Shown here: positions 1 through 12,599 of the stretch, one piece after another | Layout of the letters: the number at the start of each line of letters is the position of its first letter | Numbering within the stretch: position 1 is the first letter of the stretch | NCBI RefSeq assembly: GCF_964275005.1 | Contig: NC_092690.1 | Coordinates: forward strand, 13,024,010 to 13,088,009 | DNA length: 64,000 nucleotides | Direction: 5' to 3' | DNA from: Diadema setosum | Taxonomy: Eukaryota; Echinodermata; Echinoidea; Diadematoida; Diadematidae | Notes under the pieces: model-generated | Seen by the model: only the letters and a program-made list of their open reading frames with translations | Told to the model about the DNA's origin: nothing | The model's database searches: none | Position numbers and translations under genes: made by a program

Positions 1-26
1 ATTACTCAATCACATATTCCACGTGG

Positions 27-295
27 AAACAATGGAAACGGTTAAACACAAAATCATCGAAAAGCGAGCGGCCTCAGATGGCCCAGGGAGCAACCCAACG
101 GCTTCCTTTGATAATTCAACTACTGATGAGTTAACAGGTACTGTTGAAAAACTACGTGAAAACAATGAAAACAGTTAAACACAAAATTATCAGAAACTTG
201 GCGTTCGGCCTCGGGTGGCCCAGTGAGCAACCTCACGGGCGGCCTCAGGTAATTCAACTACTGATGGGTTAACGAGTACTACTGAAAAGTCTAAT
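27..295. repeat. two-copy tandem duplication (~132 bp unit)
   Basis: Two diverged direct copies begin near 27 and 159. Both carry the landmarks GTTAAACACAAAAT, CGGCCTC, TGGCCCAG and AATTCAACTACTGATG in the same order. The block lies just past the 3' end of the minus-strand LINE relic at 269-1380, so it may be that element's repeated 3' UTR (inference). Confidence 0.7.
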
Positions 296-1380
296 TGCAA
301 ATGGAATGAAAGAATTCAGATATCGGTTTGTCTTGCATTTTGCAGACTGCAGTCGCTTACCAGATCTTAACCAACAGAAACATTGATGAAGAGGGTGATG
401 GGGGTCCTTCATGATATTCTCTACTTTCCTAAGAATACGGACAGTGCACATTAACTGTCATCTAGGCTGAAATTTTCTCCGACTATTTTACCTGCCTGAT
501 TCAATAACCTTTGAATTTTCATTTGGTCTCTCTTCCTTAGACTGCAATACCAGGAGAGGCAACCATATAGAATGGTGCTCTCGACAACAGCGGTGTAGAA
601 GAGTTTGAGAATGGGTTTGTCAACATGAAAGGATTTTAGTTTCCTCAAAAAGTGAAGCCTTGCATGGCCTTTTGCCAGTACTGGTTTGCTCTGCTCTTCC
701 CAGTTTAACGACTGATCAATCATTACACCAAGATATTTGTATTTTGGAACAATTTCAATAACTGAGTTGTGGATGATGACTGGTCTTAGAACATCACTCT
801 GTCTTTTTCTGTGATCAAACAGAATTTCCTTTGTTTTCTTTTCATTAAGTTTGAGATAATTACAGTCACACCACTCTACGAAAGAGTCCAGTGTTCTTCG
901 ATGTGTTGTTTCGTCATTCTTCGTAATCAGTCCAATTATGACCGTGTCATCAGCGTATTTCAGTATGCTCGTGTCCTCGCAATCACTTTGACAGTCATTA
1001 GTATAAAGTATGAAAAGGACGGGGGACAGGACACAACCCTGGGGGGAACCGGTACTAATTGACATCGGGAGTGAAAGAACATCACTAACCGATACTTGTT
1101 GGGTTTTGTTAACAAGGAAATCGCGAATCCAGTGAATGAGGGTGGGGTCAACTCGCAGATTCTGAAGTTTTTCGATCAGCTTTCCTGCTACCATGGTATT
1201 GAATGCTGATGAGAAATCCACAAATGTAGCACGAGCGTATGTGTCGCGGTTGTCTGTGTGACTTTGAATGGAGTGAACCAGTGATAACACCGCGTCATCT
1301 ACGGATTTATTCTTCTGATATACAAACTGATATTTATCCACCTGCTGCTTTAACGGATCAATGAGGCGCTTTACTCGTCA
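269..1380 (-). mobile_element. LINE (non-LTR retrotransposon) relic, reverse transcriptase C-terminal half
   Basis: A minus-strand frame of about 300 residues reads as the palm and thumb of a non-LTR reverse transcriptase. It has the segment TGSPQGCVLSPVLFILYTND, the catalytic KYADDTVIIG motif, then LKLNEKKTKEILFD and the KYKYLGVMIDQSLNW region. The first supported residues lie near 1380, where an in-frame stop marks the 5' truncation, so fingers and endonuclease are missing. The frame ends at TAA (451-453). The typical C-terminal tail continues in a shifted frame at 269-451, with HPLH and later a KTNRYLNSFIP stretch, so one frameshift separates them. It is a dead 5'-truncated copy. The motifs fit the Jockey/CR1/L2/Rex group of LINEs, but I cannot fix the clade. 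Confidence 0.9.
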
Positions 1381-1779
1381 CACAAGTGTTTTCGATATCA
1401 TATGGCTGCATTCGAGCATCTGCTACCTAAAACCTTGTACAGTGTCGAGTATAATGGAGGTGTTGAGAATGGATGTAAATGACTTTTATTAGCAAGTTTG
1501 ATCAAACACTCTGATTATTCATGAATGTTCCAGTATTTTAACCTTCATTTTCTCTGCCTGACCTTTTTATTACGTCATAATTTCTCTATCCTCCGGGCTC
1601 TTTTCTTGATGACACTAAACAGATAACACGTCGGCGAAATTAGACATAATTTGACAATCAATGAACACGTAAACATGACAATATGAATGACATCACACAT
1701 GTCGCAGCAGTTTTGACACAGACTTTGTTCGTGTACCACTTACAAAGGCCTGTATGTCATTGTTGAAATAAATGATACG
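1381..1779. other. unassigned AT-rich spacer
   Basis: No gene, strong repeat or long frame seen between the LINE relic and the minisatellite. Confidence 0.5.
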
Positions 1780-2140
1780 CACATTTTTTTTTAAGGATGT
1801 GTTTGCACATCTCACGTGAAAACTGAACGTTTGCACATAGAATCACGTCAAAATTAAACGTTTGCACATTTTCACGGCGCCACGTTTGCACTGCACAATT
1901 CATTGGCGGATCCAGGCAAGGGTGCAACGGGCGCCCCCATTCATTTTTTTTTTAAACAAAAGAAATTTAAAGAAAATGAGGTGGGGTGTGTGCGCCCCAC
2001 CCCCTTGTAATTTTGCAAAGGCGCCCCCTCTTTACGGATTTCCTGGATCCGCCCCTGCACTTTCAGAGATTTCATGGTAAGACGTTTGCACAGTTACCGT
2101 TGTTTGCGCATTTTCCTTGTCTTCGCACATTTCCCAAATT
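1780..2140. repeat. minisatellite of ACGTTTGCACATTT-like units, interrupted by a MITE
   Basis: Short diverged units with the core GTTTGCACATNTCAC recur at about 1800, 1830, 1857 and 1883 and resume after 2057 (GACGTTTGCACAG, TTTGCGCATTTTCC, TTCGCACATTTCCC). The inverted-repeat element at 1901-2057 interrupts the run. The same unit type recurs at 42838-42980. Confidence 0.7.
1901..2057. mobile_element. short TIR element (GGCGGATCCAGG family MITE)
   Basis: The ends are inverted: GGCGGATCCAGG on the left and CCTGGATCCGCCCCTG on the right. The interior is a T-run plus GC-rich GCGCCCC stretches and has no coding capacity. A second family member is at 35366-35530. The CAGGGGCGGATCC terminus resembles hAT-type ends, but no clean 8 bp target duplication is visible here, so superfamily is uncertain. 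Confidence 0.75.
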
Positions 2141-2892
2141 TCAGCACCCTCAATCATCCAAGAGGAAACAGAATATTGTCATGCAAATGAATACTAGCCT
2201 TGACATTCTGCGAGTTCATTGATCCTCGGCGCTACCCACCCACGTAAATAAATTTGTGTTTGTTGAAGTCGGGCATGCCGATCAATGTAACGGGGGAGGA
2301 GCGTTACCTACCTGCACATTAATGTATTATTGTTTAGCTGGTAAACATTACGTGTTAGCCCTACCTAGGTACAAATAGTCCATGTGAACATTGGCCCGAG
2401 GGTTGTTTCTTTCGATCCTGGGTCTGCCACTGACTCCATGGTGTTTATTGTCGCAGTGTTAGTATTGATGCACAGTACCAGAAGGATTCTGTGTACCGAT
2501 CATTGAAGAGAGGGAACGTGGCACGGTGCGAAGTCTATGAGGCCCCTTGTAACTTGAAGATCACAACTGGCTCACCAAAGAGAATGCCTTCCTGTGCGAG
2601 CGGTAGCCGTTGTCGGTTAGCTCTCCTCGTCGCCGTGATGTTCTCTAGATCGGCTTTTCAGACTGGTGTTATTAAGAGCGTCGGAGTTTTTCTCCCCGGC
2701 ATTCAGGCGAGTTTGGGCGAGTCTGACACCGGTATCGGGGTGGCGATGGGCGTATTTTCCGGCTGCCTGTCATGTCCAGGTAAGGATATTGTGAACAGTA
2801 GAGAAAATTTATTAGACCATCATCACGTCGCGCTAAGAAGGGTCGACATATGTCACCAAAATAAACCAAATGAATGCCGCATGGCATCATTA

Positions 2893-3197
2893 GGCGTTTT
2901 CACATCAGCCCGATATAAATCCAAGATATTTTTCGCGATTGCAAATTAGCGCGCTATTTCATTTCCTATTCACATCAGCCCGAACATTATCAAACAGCGC
3001 GCTAGTTCGCATTCATTATCCTGCTATTTCTGAAATTTCCCGAGTTGGACTCGAGAAATTTTCTCGATCAGAGCGATAAAACTAGCGCGCTAATTTGTAT
3101 TCACATTATCAAATAGCGCGCTATTTCGTGATCGGGTAATTTCCCAAGTCAGAGAATAGCGCGCTATTTCGAAACATCGGGCTGATGTGAAAACGCC
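2893..3197. mobile_element. TIR element in intron 1 of copy 1 (GGCGTTTTCACATCAGCCCGA)
   Basis: Perfect 21 bp terminal inverted repeats lie at 2893-2913 and 3177-3197, flanked by TA on both sides. The interior has repeated TAGCGCGCTATTTC motifs in both orientations (for example around 2947, 2995, 3092, 3115 and 3158). It has no coding capacity. Confidence 0.88.
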
Positions 3198-3834
3198 TAT
3201 TGTGCTGAAGCAACCATTGCCCTATACTGTAATTATTATGTAGGCCTTTTGAAGTGCAAATAATTTAGACAGTGCCGCTATATATAATTCTCACATTGAA
3301 TTCTACGTTACATGTATAGCATGCATATAAATATATATATATATAATCATATCACTCACGTTTGGTTGACAGTCCGTAAGAACCGGAGTTAGTCGTTTCG
3401 TCTGTCTGTAATATCGCGTTGTACTAAAACTTTAACCTCATGCCTACAACGTCAAATTGAAAAGATATTTAAAATACTTTCATCTGAGGCAATTAAGTGA
3501 TTTTATTCGATACATTTTCTTGTAAACGGAAGGTTAAGCAGAGTCGTCACAGACTACAGTAATTCAGTAGAGTAATATACAAACTAAAGGTACATAGAAA
3601 GTTCTACTAGTATTTCAAGCCCTTCAGGCCTTTATTTTCAAAATAAACTTGACGTATATTTTGCAAATTGTTGCCATGATTCCCGTTGATCCTTCCGGAA
3701 TAGGAATTAAGTAGTCAACACTCCATTTCTGGATCTGTCAGAGATCAGCTATGTCGCATCATCGATGACAAACATTATCTTCAGTCCCTTTGGTGCACAC
3801 AAACCTGTCGCTTCAATATGTTTTATATTCCCAG
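3198..3834. other. rest of intron 1 of transporter copy 1
   Basis: AT-rich intronic sequence with a short (AT)n run near 3328. No gene seen. Confidence 0.6.
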
Positions 3835-5762
3835 CCCCTCTCGTGGGATATTTCTACAGCCGAGTTTCGCCACTCTTAAGCCGCATGATGCTCATTGGCG
3901 GACCTTCTCTTTCCTTTGAATACTCGGGTTCATCTTGGCCAGCTTGGCCGTTGACTACGTGCAATTTGCAGCTTGCCTGGCGCTCACAGGTAAGAAATGA
4001 AGATTACTAACAAGGGATTGTGACTATCAAAAGTACACCAAGACATCTTTTCTTTGTCGATTTTTTTTTTCAAAATCTCAGTGAAAAGCCGAACTTACAA
4101 GAAAACTTCATTGGCCGAACGAATGCAGCAGGTCTGGAAGGCCGAGTTATATATTGACCGCGTATTCGTATTGCAGTCTTTAAAAATGAGGGAAGTGTCC
4201 CTGCCATGAGCTGGATATGATACACTTATTTTATAGTTCAGCGAAATCTTGATTAAGCATCTCACTTTAAATCAACTTACTAACTTTGTCTTTACTTTTA
4301 GATATTATTTCATTTCTAATGGGGACAAAAGAAGGAGTACGATGCAGTGAAGTGTAGAGTGGATTTGAGTCCAACGGATTGATCTCTTTTACTCCTCTAA
4401 ATCTCTTCAATTTTGTGGCCCTGTTACTATTATCATTAATTCCATTATAATAACATATGGACATCCCATTATACAATATGATAACGTTCTACGTGACACA
4501 ATAACCAACAGATGAATCATTAAATCAAATTTCCAGGACTGGGCTTTTCCCTCATGGTGATGGATGTGCGTACTATTGGAACTCAGCGAGCAGGCAGGCA
4601 CACACTTCGGTCTCTTGTACAGCATAGGAGCGACGGGTTTCGCAGTAGGAATGTCCGTTATTCCGCTACTTGGAGAGTTCTTGATGAACGTGTACGGCTG
4701 GAGAGGCGCCATGTTGATCCTGGGCGGGCTAATGGGGAATCTCATCCCAATGATCGCGGCGATTCGTCCTGCATCCTGTCTGAATGAGGCAATGGAGGAC
4801 GAGCATGGAACGAACGAGGAGACAGTTCCTATCCGTGAGGATGTTTTGGAACACAACGGACAGAACAAGGGAAAGTTTGCAAATGACGATGCTTTGTGTG
4901 AAATAAACTACAAGAAATGTGAAGGTTCCTACATAGCTTCTTCGAAGCAATGTCTACAAACAGCTGATGAAACTGAAGTGCAAGCTCTGATGATACGTCA
5001 CATAAAATCCTAGGGACAGAATCAGACCTGCAAGACTCTCGGTTTGTGAAAAAGCTTCAACCAAGTGACAGTTCTTCCCAACAAGCTGAAAACATTGTGA
5101 CAATGGTCGAATGGTCGCAAAGGTTTTCAGAAATTCATCATTTTACCAAAATCCATCATTAACTCTATACATAGCGGCCATGACACCGTTTGGTATGGCT
5201 TATGGCGCGTGGCATGCATTTCTTCTACCTCGTGCAATTGAAAGTGGTATGACAATTTATTTTGCAATCCTGGTCACCGTCTGCGTAGCTGTTGCGAACA
5301 TCTTAAGTCGTATTGTCATTGCACTCCTCACGGAGAAATCTTCCAAAGTTCATGAAATCCACCTGTCTCTTACCATGCTGAACGCTCTCACCGTACTTTG
5401 TGACGTCCTCATCTTCAGGTCGGCTGCTATCTACGTAACATCCGTCTTGTCCTCCTTTACCGTTGCTGGTCGCGGGTCACTGATGGTCATAATAATACGT
5501 CACCTGTCATCACCTGATAATCGCTCTGTCGCTTTGGGTTTCGGGGAGTTTCAGTATGGAATCGGGTGGTTTGCCGGTACATACCTTGCAGGTAACTCCG
5601 TCATTCATTGAGCTGCTGATTTACCATGTTGTTGATTTGATATTTCATGTCATAAAAGTCTGCAGAAAGTATCCTGTCTTTATTTTGGAAATGTGTTGTT
5701 ATTCATTTTCTTTATTATAGTCAAATAAGCCATTCAAATTGCTCATTGTTTGCTGATCGTCT

Positions 5763-5800
5763 TTGCTATACAGTATATATATATATATATATATATATAC
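5763..5800. repeat. (TA)n microsatellite
   Basis: An uninterrupted TA dinucleotide run in intron 3 of transporter copy 1 (5592-6669). The rest of that intron shows no gene; a short AAT-rich patch lies near 6495. Confidence 0.9.
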
Positions 5801-6908
5801 ACCCTTCCACCAGAGAATGTGAAGCTATCACTTTAAAACATTATGTGTTGGCACAAGATCTTTTATTTTCGGAACAAAGGCGAACTGAAAAGAGTTTATA
5901 CGCCAAAGCAGGGATACATATGATTATAGGATTATGTAAAAATTCAGTACTTGCCGGTTCGATCAAGTTTTTGTGTTTGCATAAAGTTTTGTTTTATATT
6001 TGTTTTACCACATCAGACAATGTTACTAATTCAAAAGGTGAGTCAAGTCTGTTTAGCCTACAAAAATATGTACCGTCACTGCTATCATGTAGGATAAATC
6101 TGCAATGTTGGCATTCTGTCGTTGTGGTAAAGAAAGCCGACTATGAGTGTCTTCATGTTCTAAAAGGATGAAGCGATTAGAAGTTGAATGAAGCCGGCGA
6201 ATCATTTTACTCTTACTGTTTGCAGGGACGTAAAGGCCATCCAAATCGCTTGTAGTTCCCAGACCTTTTTACCACTTCTTTTGTGTTCTGGTCATTTCAC
6301 TCAGTAGACGACAGTCAAGTATACCTAAATTTTGCCAACCGATAGTTTCCTTGCCTAGTAGTTGTTAGAATTTACTGAAATCAATAATAACCTTTTACAC
6401 CCTTAACTCGTTAATTATTGTGTGTTTTGATTTTGAAAAAATGTAATATTGATATTTGTGATTGAAAGCCGAAAAAATAAATGAACAATAATCATAATAA
6501 TAATAATGATAATAATAAAGCAACTGTTTCTTCTACGAGTACTTCTTATGATAAAATGTGGTGTATCAAACATTAGGTCTAAAATTATAGAATAGGGCAA
6601 ATATATTCATTTGTTGTTGTTGTTTTATTTTACCTCATAATATTTCGTTTTGTCTGTCCTACTTTGCAGGGTTTACGGCTGATAGGTTCGGTGGTTTCAA
6701 CTCGTCCTACATGGTAGTCGTCGGTTGCGAGGTCTTGGTCTTTTCCCTAGTACTGTTCTCGCGATGTAAAGTACAACCGTGATATAGCATTGAAATAACC
6801 GCACTCGTACGAACGTATAACGAAAGGAGGCTTGTAACAAGTGCCAAGGGCAATCTAGCATGAATTATTAATGAGCTTTCATGTGCCTTGGAGCATGCTT
6901 GGAGCAAG

Positions 6909-7959
6909 ATAGTCCATGGGCCAAGACCCGAATGGGTTATTGGTACCACCTGAGGTGGCAAAATCTTTTTGGTGTCATTTTGTTTGTCGGGCATAGATAT
7001 GCTTATCAAGGTATGATAGCATTTCCAAATGAGTAGCTTAGTGATAATAAGTGAATTTTTAACCAATTTGGTCTCGTTGTTATATCTCTATACTTCTGAA
7101 TCGAGACTAACCGCTATTTAAAGAAGAGCACTCTTCTATATGTTCACAGGTTGTTTCTGTTGTAAACGCTTTGCTCTTAGTCTTTATTCAAGGCAGCGAA
7201 GGGAATATCCAAAGCTTATGATGTCCACAGCGCTTAGTCTTTATTCAAGACTGCGAAGGGAATATCCAAAGCTTATGATACAGTGTATATCACTTTATCT
7301 AAAAACAACAACCACAAAAAAGCAATTCCTCGTGAATTTTATCGTATTTTTCACTTATTTATCATTTTCCGGTGAAAACGCTACGGTGAAAACGCTAATA
7401 CCATGCCAATGTCGCTTTATTTCTATCCAACAGTGAAAGATAATGCAAAAAACAATGTACCGGTACACTACAATACATTATAATAAATAATATTGTAAAT
7501 GAACAGAGTGATTTTTGTTTAAAACTTATGTATTTGTTTGGAGGGTTGTATAAAAACAGTATAGATAATCCCTTTTATTAGGAACTTAAGATATGATAAC
7601 GGTACATTGTTCTAGATAAAAACTATGCGCACCGCGTGACAGCTGTGGCATCATAACCCTTTGGATATTCCCTTCGCTGCCTTGAATAAAGACTAAGAGC
7701 ACCGCGTTTACAACAGAACACCTGTGGACATAGAGAGGACAGTGCTCTTCTTTGTATAGCGGTTAGTTTCGATCAGAAGTATAGGGATATAAAAACGAGA
7801 CCAAATTGGTTAAAAATGCATGGCTAAGCTACTCATTTGGAAATGTTATCATAGCTTGATAAGCATATCTATGCCCGACAAACAAAATGACACCAAGAAG
7901 GTTTTGCCACCTCAGGTGGTACCAATAACCAATTTTTCGGGTCTTGGCCCATGGACTAT
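6909..7959. mobile_element. long foldback element with ~320 bp inverted arms
   Basis: The left arm (6909-7233) and right arm (about 7640-7959) are reverse complements at roughly 90 percent identity. Both start from ATAGTCCATGGGCCAAGACC, pass through GGTACCACCTGAGGTGGC and end at GGGAATATCCAAAG. The inner left arm carries a ~52 bp tandem duplication (7172-7280). The ~400 bp loop has no coding frame. It lies about 130 bp downstream of the copy 1 stop codon. Confidence 0.88.
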
Positions 7960-9082
7960 TGTGTAAAGTTCAATTTTGTACAGAGGGCTCAAAATTAACC
8001 AAAATCTGGAACTTAACTTTGAAATTAATCATGGATTTAACAAAACTGATTCATGGTCTCATATTTAAACCACCTCCAACATGAGCAAATGTACACTATT
8101 TTGCCGTTACTCATATCAGTGACAGTGTTATCTGCTGTATCCGTCTTTTCGAACTACTAAGGATCAAAAGTGGGATTTTTTTTTTGTAACACCTATAAAG
8201 TACATGCTTACCGAAATGTCGAGATTCAGTAAACCCATTCTAGGACCACTCTCGCATTCTAGAAAGAAGGAATAAACGGTGTGTTGTGAAACCAACCACC
8301 ATTACCTTTGTTGTCAATAGTTCGCTAGTCGCGAATTGATGGTCATGCAAAATGTTTTAGAAGCGGTATCTGCATATCAATCGATATCCAAGGATATATT
8401 CTAATGGCATGATCAGAACGTACGAGTTTCATGAGTATAGGCCTGTAAAACGAGGATCTCCTTTGCCGGTGATTAGTTTATCAATTTAGAATATCGTATT
8501 TGACATACGCAGACTTGCCAACACGTCACATACTCTACACCATATACCTAAAGCAAGATAAATTCCGTGTCAGTCATCTTGGCGACGATTCTTAAAGGCA
8601 GTTTTCATACCTTTTTTTTTTGGGGGGGGGGTTAGGGGGTTGGCATGATTAGACTGGAAAAGTCTTTGTGACGCTGAGTATCAGGCTTTCATGGATAACA
8701 TCATTAGAATAAGCTATGATATAAATCTTTCCAGTACACGTGATAAACATCCTCTGAGACATGTTCTGATATCTTTTCTATAGATCACAGTAGATCGATC
8801 ACAATTCTAGATGCTATAATAGCTGATGTGATAAATTCGCCACATTGGAATTTAAAATATATGAATAAATGAGATTTCGTACCATCGGTTCAATCCTCGA
8901 AGGCCTTCAGAACGCATTTTAAGCCTTCACAAGGAAATGTAATGTCATATTTTGTTTGTCCACCATCTTGAATACCATAAACCAGCTTGACAATATCCTT
9001 TGCATCAAATTGTATTTGTGTTGTCATACTACATGTACATGTATATAAACAGAATACATTTCATGAGAAAAGAAATATACCT
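7960..9082. other. unassigned non-coding stretch
   Basis: No gene recognised. A T-run followed by a G-run lies near 8612-8632. Nothing else is supported. Confidence 0.5.
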
Positions 9083-9201
9083 GGGCCCCGTCTTGTTGCC
9101 TTCAAGTCAATCACAAGTCCCCAAATCAATCGCAACTTGCATTGCAGCTCACAAGAGACTTGTGATTGATTTCTATCACAAGTCTTTATAAGACAGGCCC
9201 C
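9083..9201. mobile_element. short palindromic MITE (GGGCCCCGTCTT ends)
   Basis: GGGCCCCGTCTT on the left pairs with AAGACAGGCCCC on the right. The interior repeats AATCACAAGT and ACTTGTGATTGATT in opposite orientations, giving an imperfect ~119 bp hairpin. Confidence 0.75.
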
Positions 9202-9720
9202 TGCTATCGTAAATTGCCTGTCCGCAAACATTTTTTTCCGGCAATAAATTTGCCTTTTCAGGATGTTCAGCAGAATGATTCGCGTACATGTATACAGCTA
9301 GATTGGTGTATAAACTAATATACACATTTTTATTCATTTTTGCATATTCCATACGGTATAACAGTATACATTCAATTTCACATTCTATTCGATTTCATGG
9401 GATAGGTAAAACGCAATAATATAGTCAATCAAGATTGACAGAAATACAGAAGCATAAATAGAGGTGACGTGTAATATGCTGAAGCTTCAGGGATGTATAG
9501 GATCCAGGGCAATGGTTTCAGTAGCTTGCTCACTACGGTATGCAATGGTTACCCGTTTGCCCACGCGTATGGGGCCTATAAGTTTCTGCCCTTATGCATG
9601 GCGTGATGACGTCTTTGGAACCTCGTCTATATAGGTTGTTTCAACCATTCTTGAACATTCTGTTGCACAAGGATGTCCAACTTGTAAGTTCTAGACCCTT
9701 TATTTACACCCTTTATTATT

Positions 9721-10257
9721 AAAGGACAAGTTCACCTTCATAGACATGTGGGTTGAGTGAATGCAGCAATATTAGTGGAACACATCAGTGAGAGTTTGAG
9801 GAAAATCGGATTCAAAAGTTATGAATTTTCAACGTTTCTGCTCAGTCACGGCTGGATGAGAAGACTACTATAGCTTGTGATGTCACATGTGTACAACGAT
9901 ATAAAGAAAGTATAAAGAAAATTCAACATATTTTCACTTTTCTCACATAACAAAAGAACACTCGACTTCTCTCTTTCAGAAGTCAGAAGTCAGTATCACC
10001 CGTAACATACGTCAGTCACAAGTCAAAGAAAATGTGCACTTTATTCAAAAAGTAAAGTTTTGTGAAATTCTCTTTTTATTTTCCTCATATCGTTCTACGC
10101 ATGTGACATCATACATTGTAGTACTCTTCTCATCCAGCAGTGACTGCGCAGATACATAACATAATACAAATTCATAACTTTTGAACAGATTGTCGGATTT
10201 TCCTCAAACTTTCATTGATGTGTTCTCCTAATATTGTTGCATTCACTCAATCCAATA
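9721..10257. mobile_element. foldback element, family member 1
   Basis: The left arm (about 9747-9930) and right arm (about 10060-10257) are reverse complements. Matching landmarks are TTGAGTGAATGCAGCAATAT against ATATTGTTGCATTCACTCAA, and GGATGAGAAGACTACTA against TAGTACTCTTCTCATCC. A related element sits at 61098-61650. No coding frame. Confidence 0.82.
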
Positions 10258-10533
10258 GTAATGTACTCTTAAATTAATCCCACAAGGATTGGAACAATCA
10301 TCCCCCAGCATTCCCACTGATTTCCACTGATCAGTTACTAGCCATCCCCTTTAACTTATATGCATTTATTCTTAAGATAGGGCACCTTGGGTCACACAAT
10401 GCAACTAACTATGAACTGCATGTATACATTGACCTACACCACTCCTTGTGTTAACGCTTTTAAGAAACTTTATCTAATAAACATTTATGACATCATTGCC
10501 TCCTAATTCGCTTGTTTGTCAATAGCCCTCTCA

Positions 10534-10898
10534 GGGCGGTGAGTTGGCTCAGTCGGTAGCACGTCTGTCTCACGATCACGCGGCCCGGGTTCGAACCCGA
10601 GTCTGGACTGAGCAATGATGTGTGTAAACATACCGTCCCCTCTAGCAAGAGGCAAAACACTCTGTCCCTCGGATAGGACATAAAATGAAGGACCCGTGTA
10701 TGAGAGAGTAATAACTCATGCACGTAAAAGATCCCGCTTCATTCATTCATCGCATAGAGCAGGGTGTCTAACCCAGTGAAGTGGTCCCACCTCACATCCA
10801 ACTGGACCCATGGAAGACCAGCTTTGTAGCTGAATATGGGCTATCCAGCCATCTTCGCAGATGGGAATTAACAAACAAACAAACAAACAAACAAAACT
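10534..10898 (+). mobile_element. tRNA-derived SINE, full head-body-tail copy
   Basis: The head has a Pol III A box (TTGGCTCAGTCGG, about 10543) and B box (GGGTTCGAACCC, 10587-10598). The body contains CATACCGTCCCCTCTAG, ACACTCTGTCCCTCGG and CACGTAAAAGATCCCGC. It ends in an (AACA)n tail at about 10868-10896. The body is shared with 35301-35740 and more distantly with 49605-49957. It is not a functional tRNA gene: the cloverleaf is not conserved. Confidence 0.9.
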
Positions 10899-11473
10899 CT
10901 TGTAAATGGCGGCACTGTAAAATTACATTCCATGAGCAAAAGTCTATTTTTCAACATGGAAGTTTTTTTGATTACACAAATTTTCACCATTTGGAAGCAA
11001 ATACATATATGGACAAATACAAAAGTTATGCTGAGTCGAGGGGAAGGTGCATTCCAATGTGTTTTGTTAAACATTTCAGTATTTTAACAATGATTGCAAG
11101 ATGAGGTCATCTGAGGAATATTGGTTTTGAAGGATTTTTGTGGGCGTTCTCAAGTAATCTGAAGAAAACTAGAAGAAAAAAAAATCGTTAAAAATGGAAT
11201 GTTTCTAGATAGTCATTTCACCGCAAAAGTGATGTTGAGAGTATCATAAATCAACACAAATCAACATGCATTTGGATTTCAGGGCCCCTTTAATTGAAAG
11301 AAGGCCTATACTAGACCTATGATAATTATCTGCATGGATCTCTTGACATGGGTAGGCCTACTCCATCTCTTGGTCGGTCAGTGATCAGCTGTGCTGAATA
11401 GTTTTGATGACTACGATTTGTTCCTCTGTCTCTCTGCTTCATATAATGTCGCTTTAATGTGTTCATTCGCCAG
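10899..11473. other. upstream flank of transporter copy 2 exon 2
   Basis: No exon 1 homologue of the transporter is recognisable here. The ~30 bp directly upstream of the exon 2 acceptor resembles the other copies (a GTCGCTT-AATGTGTT stretch), so intron sequence was duplicated along with the exon. Confidence 0.6.
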
Positions 11474-11623
11474 CTCCTCTTGTATGGTATCTCTACGGCC
11501 GCCTTCCGTCATTCTCACGCCGCATGATGCTCATTGGTGGTCCGTTCCTATCCTCGCTTGGGCTCATCCTGGCGAGCTGGGCCGTCGACTACGTGCAGTT
11601 TTCAGCTAGTCTTGCACTCTCTG

Positions 11624-12599
11624 GTAAGAGATCAAAATACTCCATGGTATTGGGAGTATGAAGGCACACAAACTGACACCTTTTCTTTCTTAAGTCTTTG
11701 TTCACTCAGTCTCAGTGTAAACGTGAATTGTATTTGTTAGGATTTCTTGAAAGATAATCTTCGTAAGTGTTCAAAGGTTTAAAGCATTTTGATCGAAAAA
11801 TTGTCAAATGTGCTGCCAAAAGTGTGTGCTAGATTGTTGAATTTCACTTCTTCAAATTCCTAACTCGTGTGGGAGGGGGGCACACTTTACCCCGTCTAAA
11901 GCCCATATCATCTTTATGAACTTTGTATTCAGTAAAGACACACATATCATGCGGGTCAAAAGGTGACAAAATCTACGACTGTGCCATTCATTTTTTTTCC
12001 TTTTTATGAATTGTTTATCAATGAGGAAGACTACACAGTGACAAATCATATCATATCACATACAATATGCTTATGTAATAAATGACATAAAAATAATAAT
12101 CCTAAGTTTATAGGCCCTACAAATCTTATAACATGACTACATGTAAGTTTTATTCCATAGCGTATTACTCCATAACGTATTACTTTTACTCAACTAAATT
12201 CACAGAATTACAGTAGAAGGCGACGGCCGGGCATAGCTAGATCCATACAGATACGATTACACACTTGCACACGGTTGGCATTTTCCCCCTCACATAGTAC
12301 ACACAGCCTATCAACAGCTCCGTTTTGACATAGCTCGGCACATGGGTCAAAAGGGTATTTTCTGTGCACTCACGCATGCCTACGCATTCATACATTCCGC
12401 ATTGCATGTTAACACAGACCATTCACGGAAGAGTTTAAAGCGTGGAACCGGGGTTTCTGCCCAGGACATAAATGGAGATAGGAAGCTGTGAAGCTTGTTT
12501 ATTCGATCAGGGAATAGAACGAATATAATAGAGCAGAAAAAAACAAATCTAAGTGCTTTGTTGCTATAAAGTACCATACATGGCATGTGGAACACATTT
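11624..12599. other. intronic sequence, unassigned
   Basis: Intron of transporter copy 2. No gene or clear repeat seen. Confidence 0.5.

Larger units (their letters stand above)
2584..6782 (+). pseudogene. SLC16-like monocarboxylate transporter, copy 1, frameshifted
   Basis: Four exons match intact copy 3: 2584-2779 (start ATG and first membrane segment), 3835-3989, 4537-5591 and 6670-6782 (ends TGA). Donors and acceptors are canonical (GTAAGG, GTAAGA, GTAACT; CCAG, CCAG, GCAG) and junctions are phase 1. Family landmarks are FLMNVYGWRGAMLILGG, the SFYQNPSLTLYIAAM start of the second half, and SSPDNRSVALGF. Exon 2 is 155 bp against 150 in both other copies. Exon 3 carries a +4 insertion near 4557, a ~7 bp loss near 4985 and a ~8 bp gain near 5110. 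Reading through the exon 2 shift meets a TGA soon after the exon 3 start. I therefore call it a pseudogene; sequencing error is the alternative. The product would have been a 12-helix MFS plasma-membrane carrier; substrate is unknown. The start chosen aligns with copy 3, although the frame is open further upstream. Confidence 0.85.

Noticed and set aside
2491..2583. 31-codon N-terminal extension of transporter copy 1
   Set aside because: Not shared with copy 3 and hydrophilic without a known motif; the ATG at 2584 aligns with the other copy.
10534..10610. tRNA gene candidate (A and B boxes)
   Set aside because: The sequence continues into a repeated non-tRNA body shared with 35301-35740 and does not form a convincing cloverleaf, so it is a SINE head.
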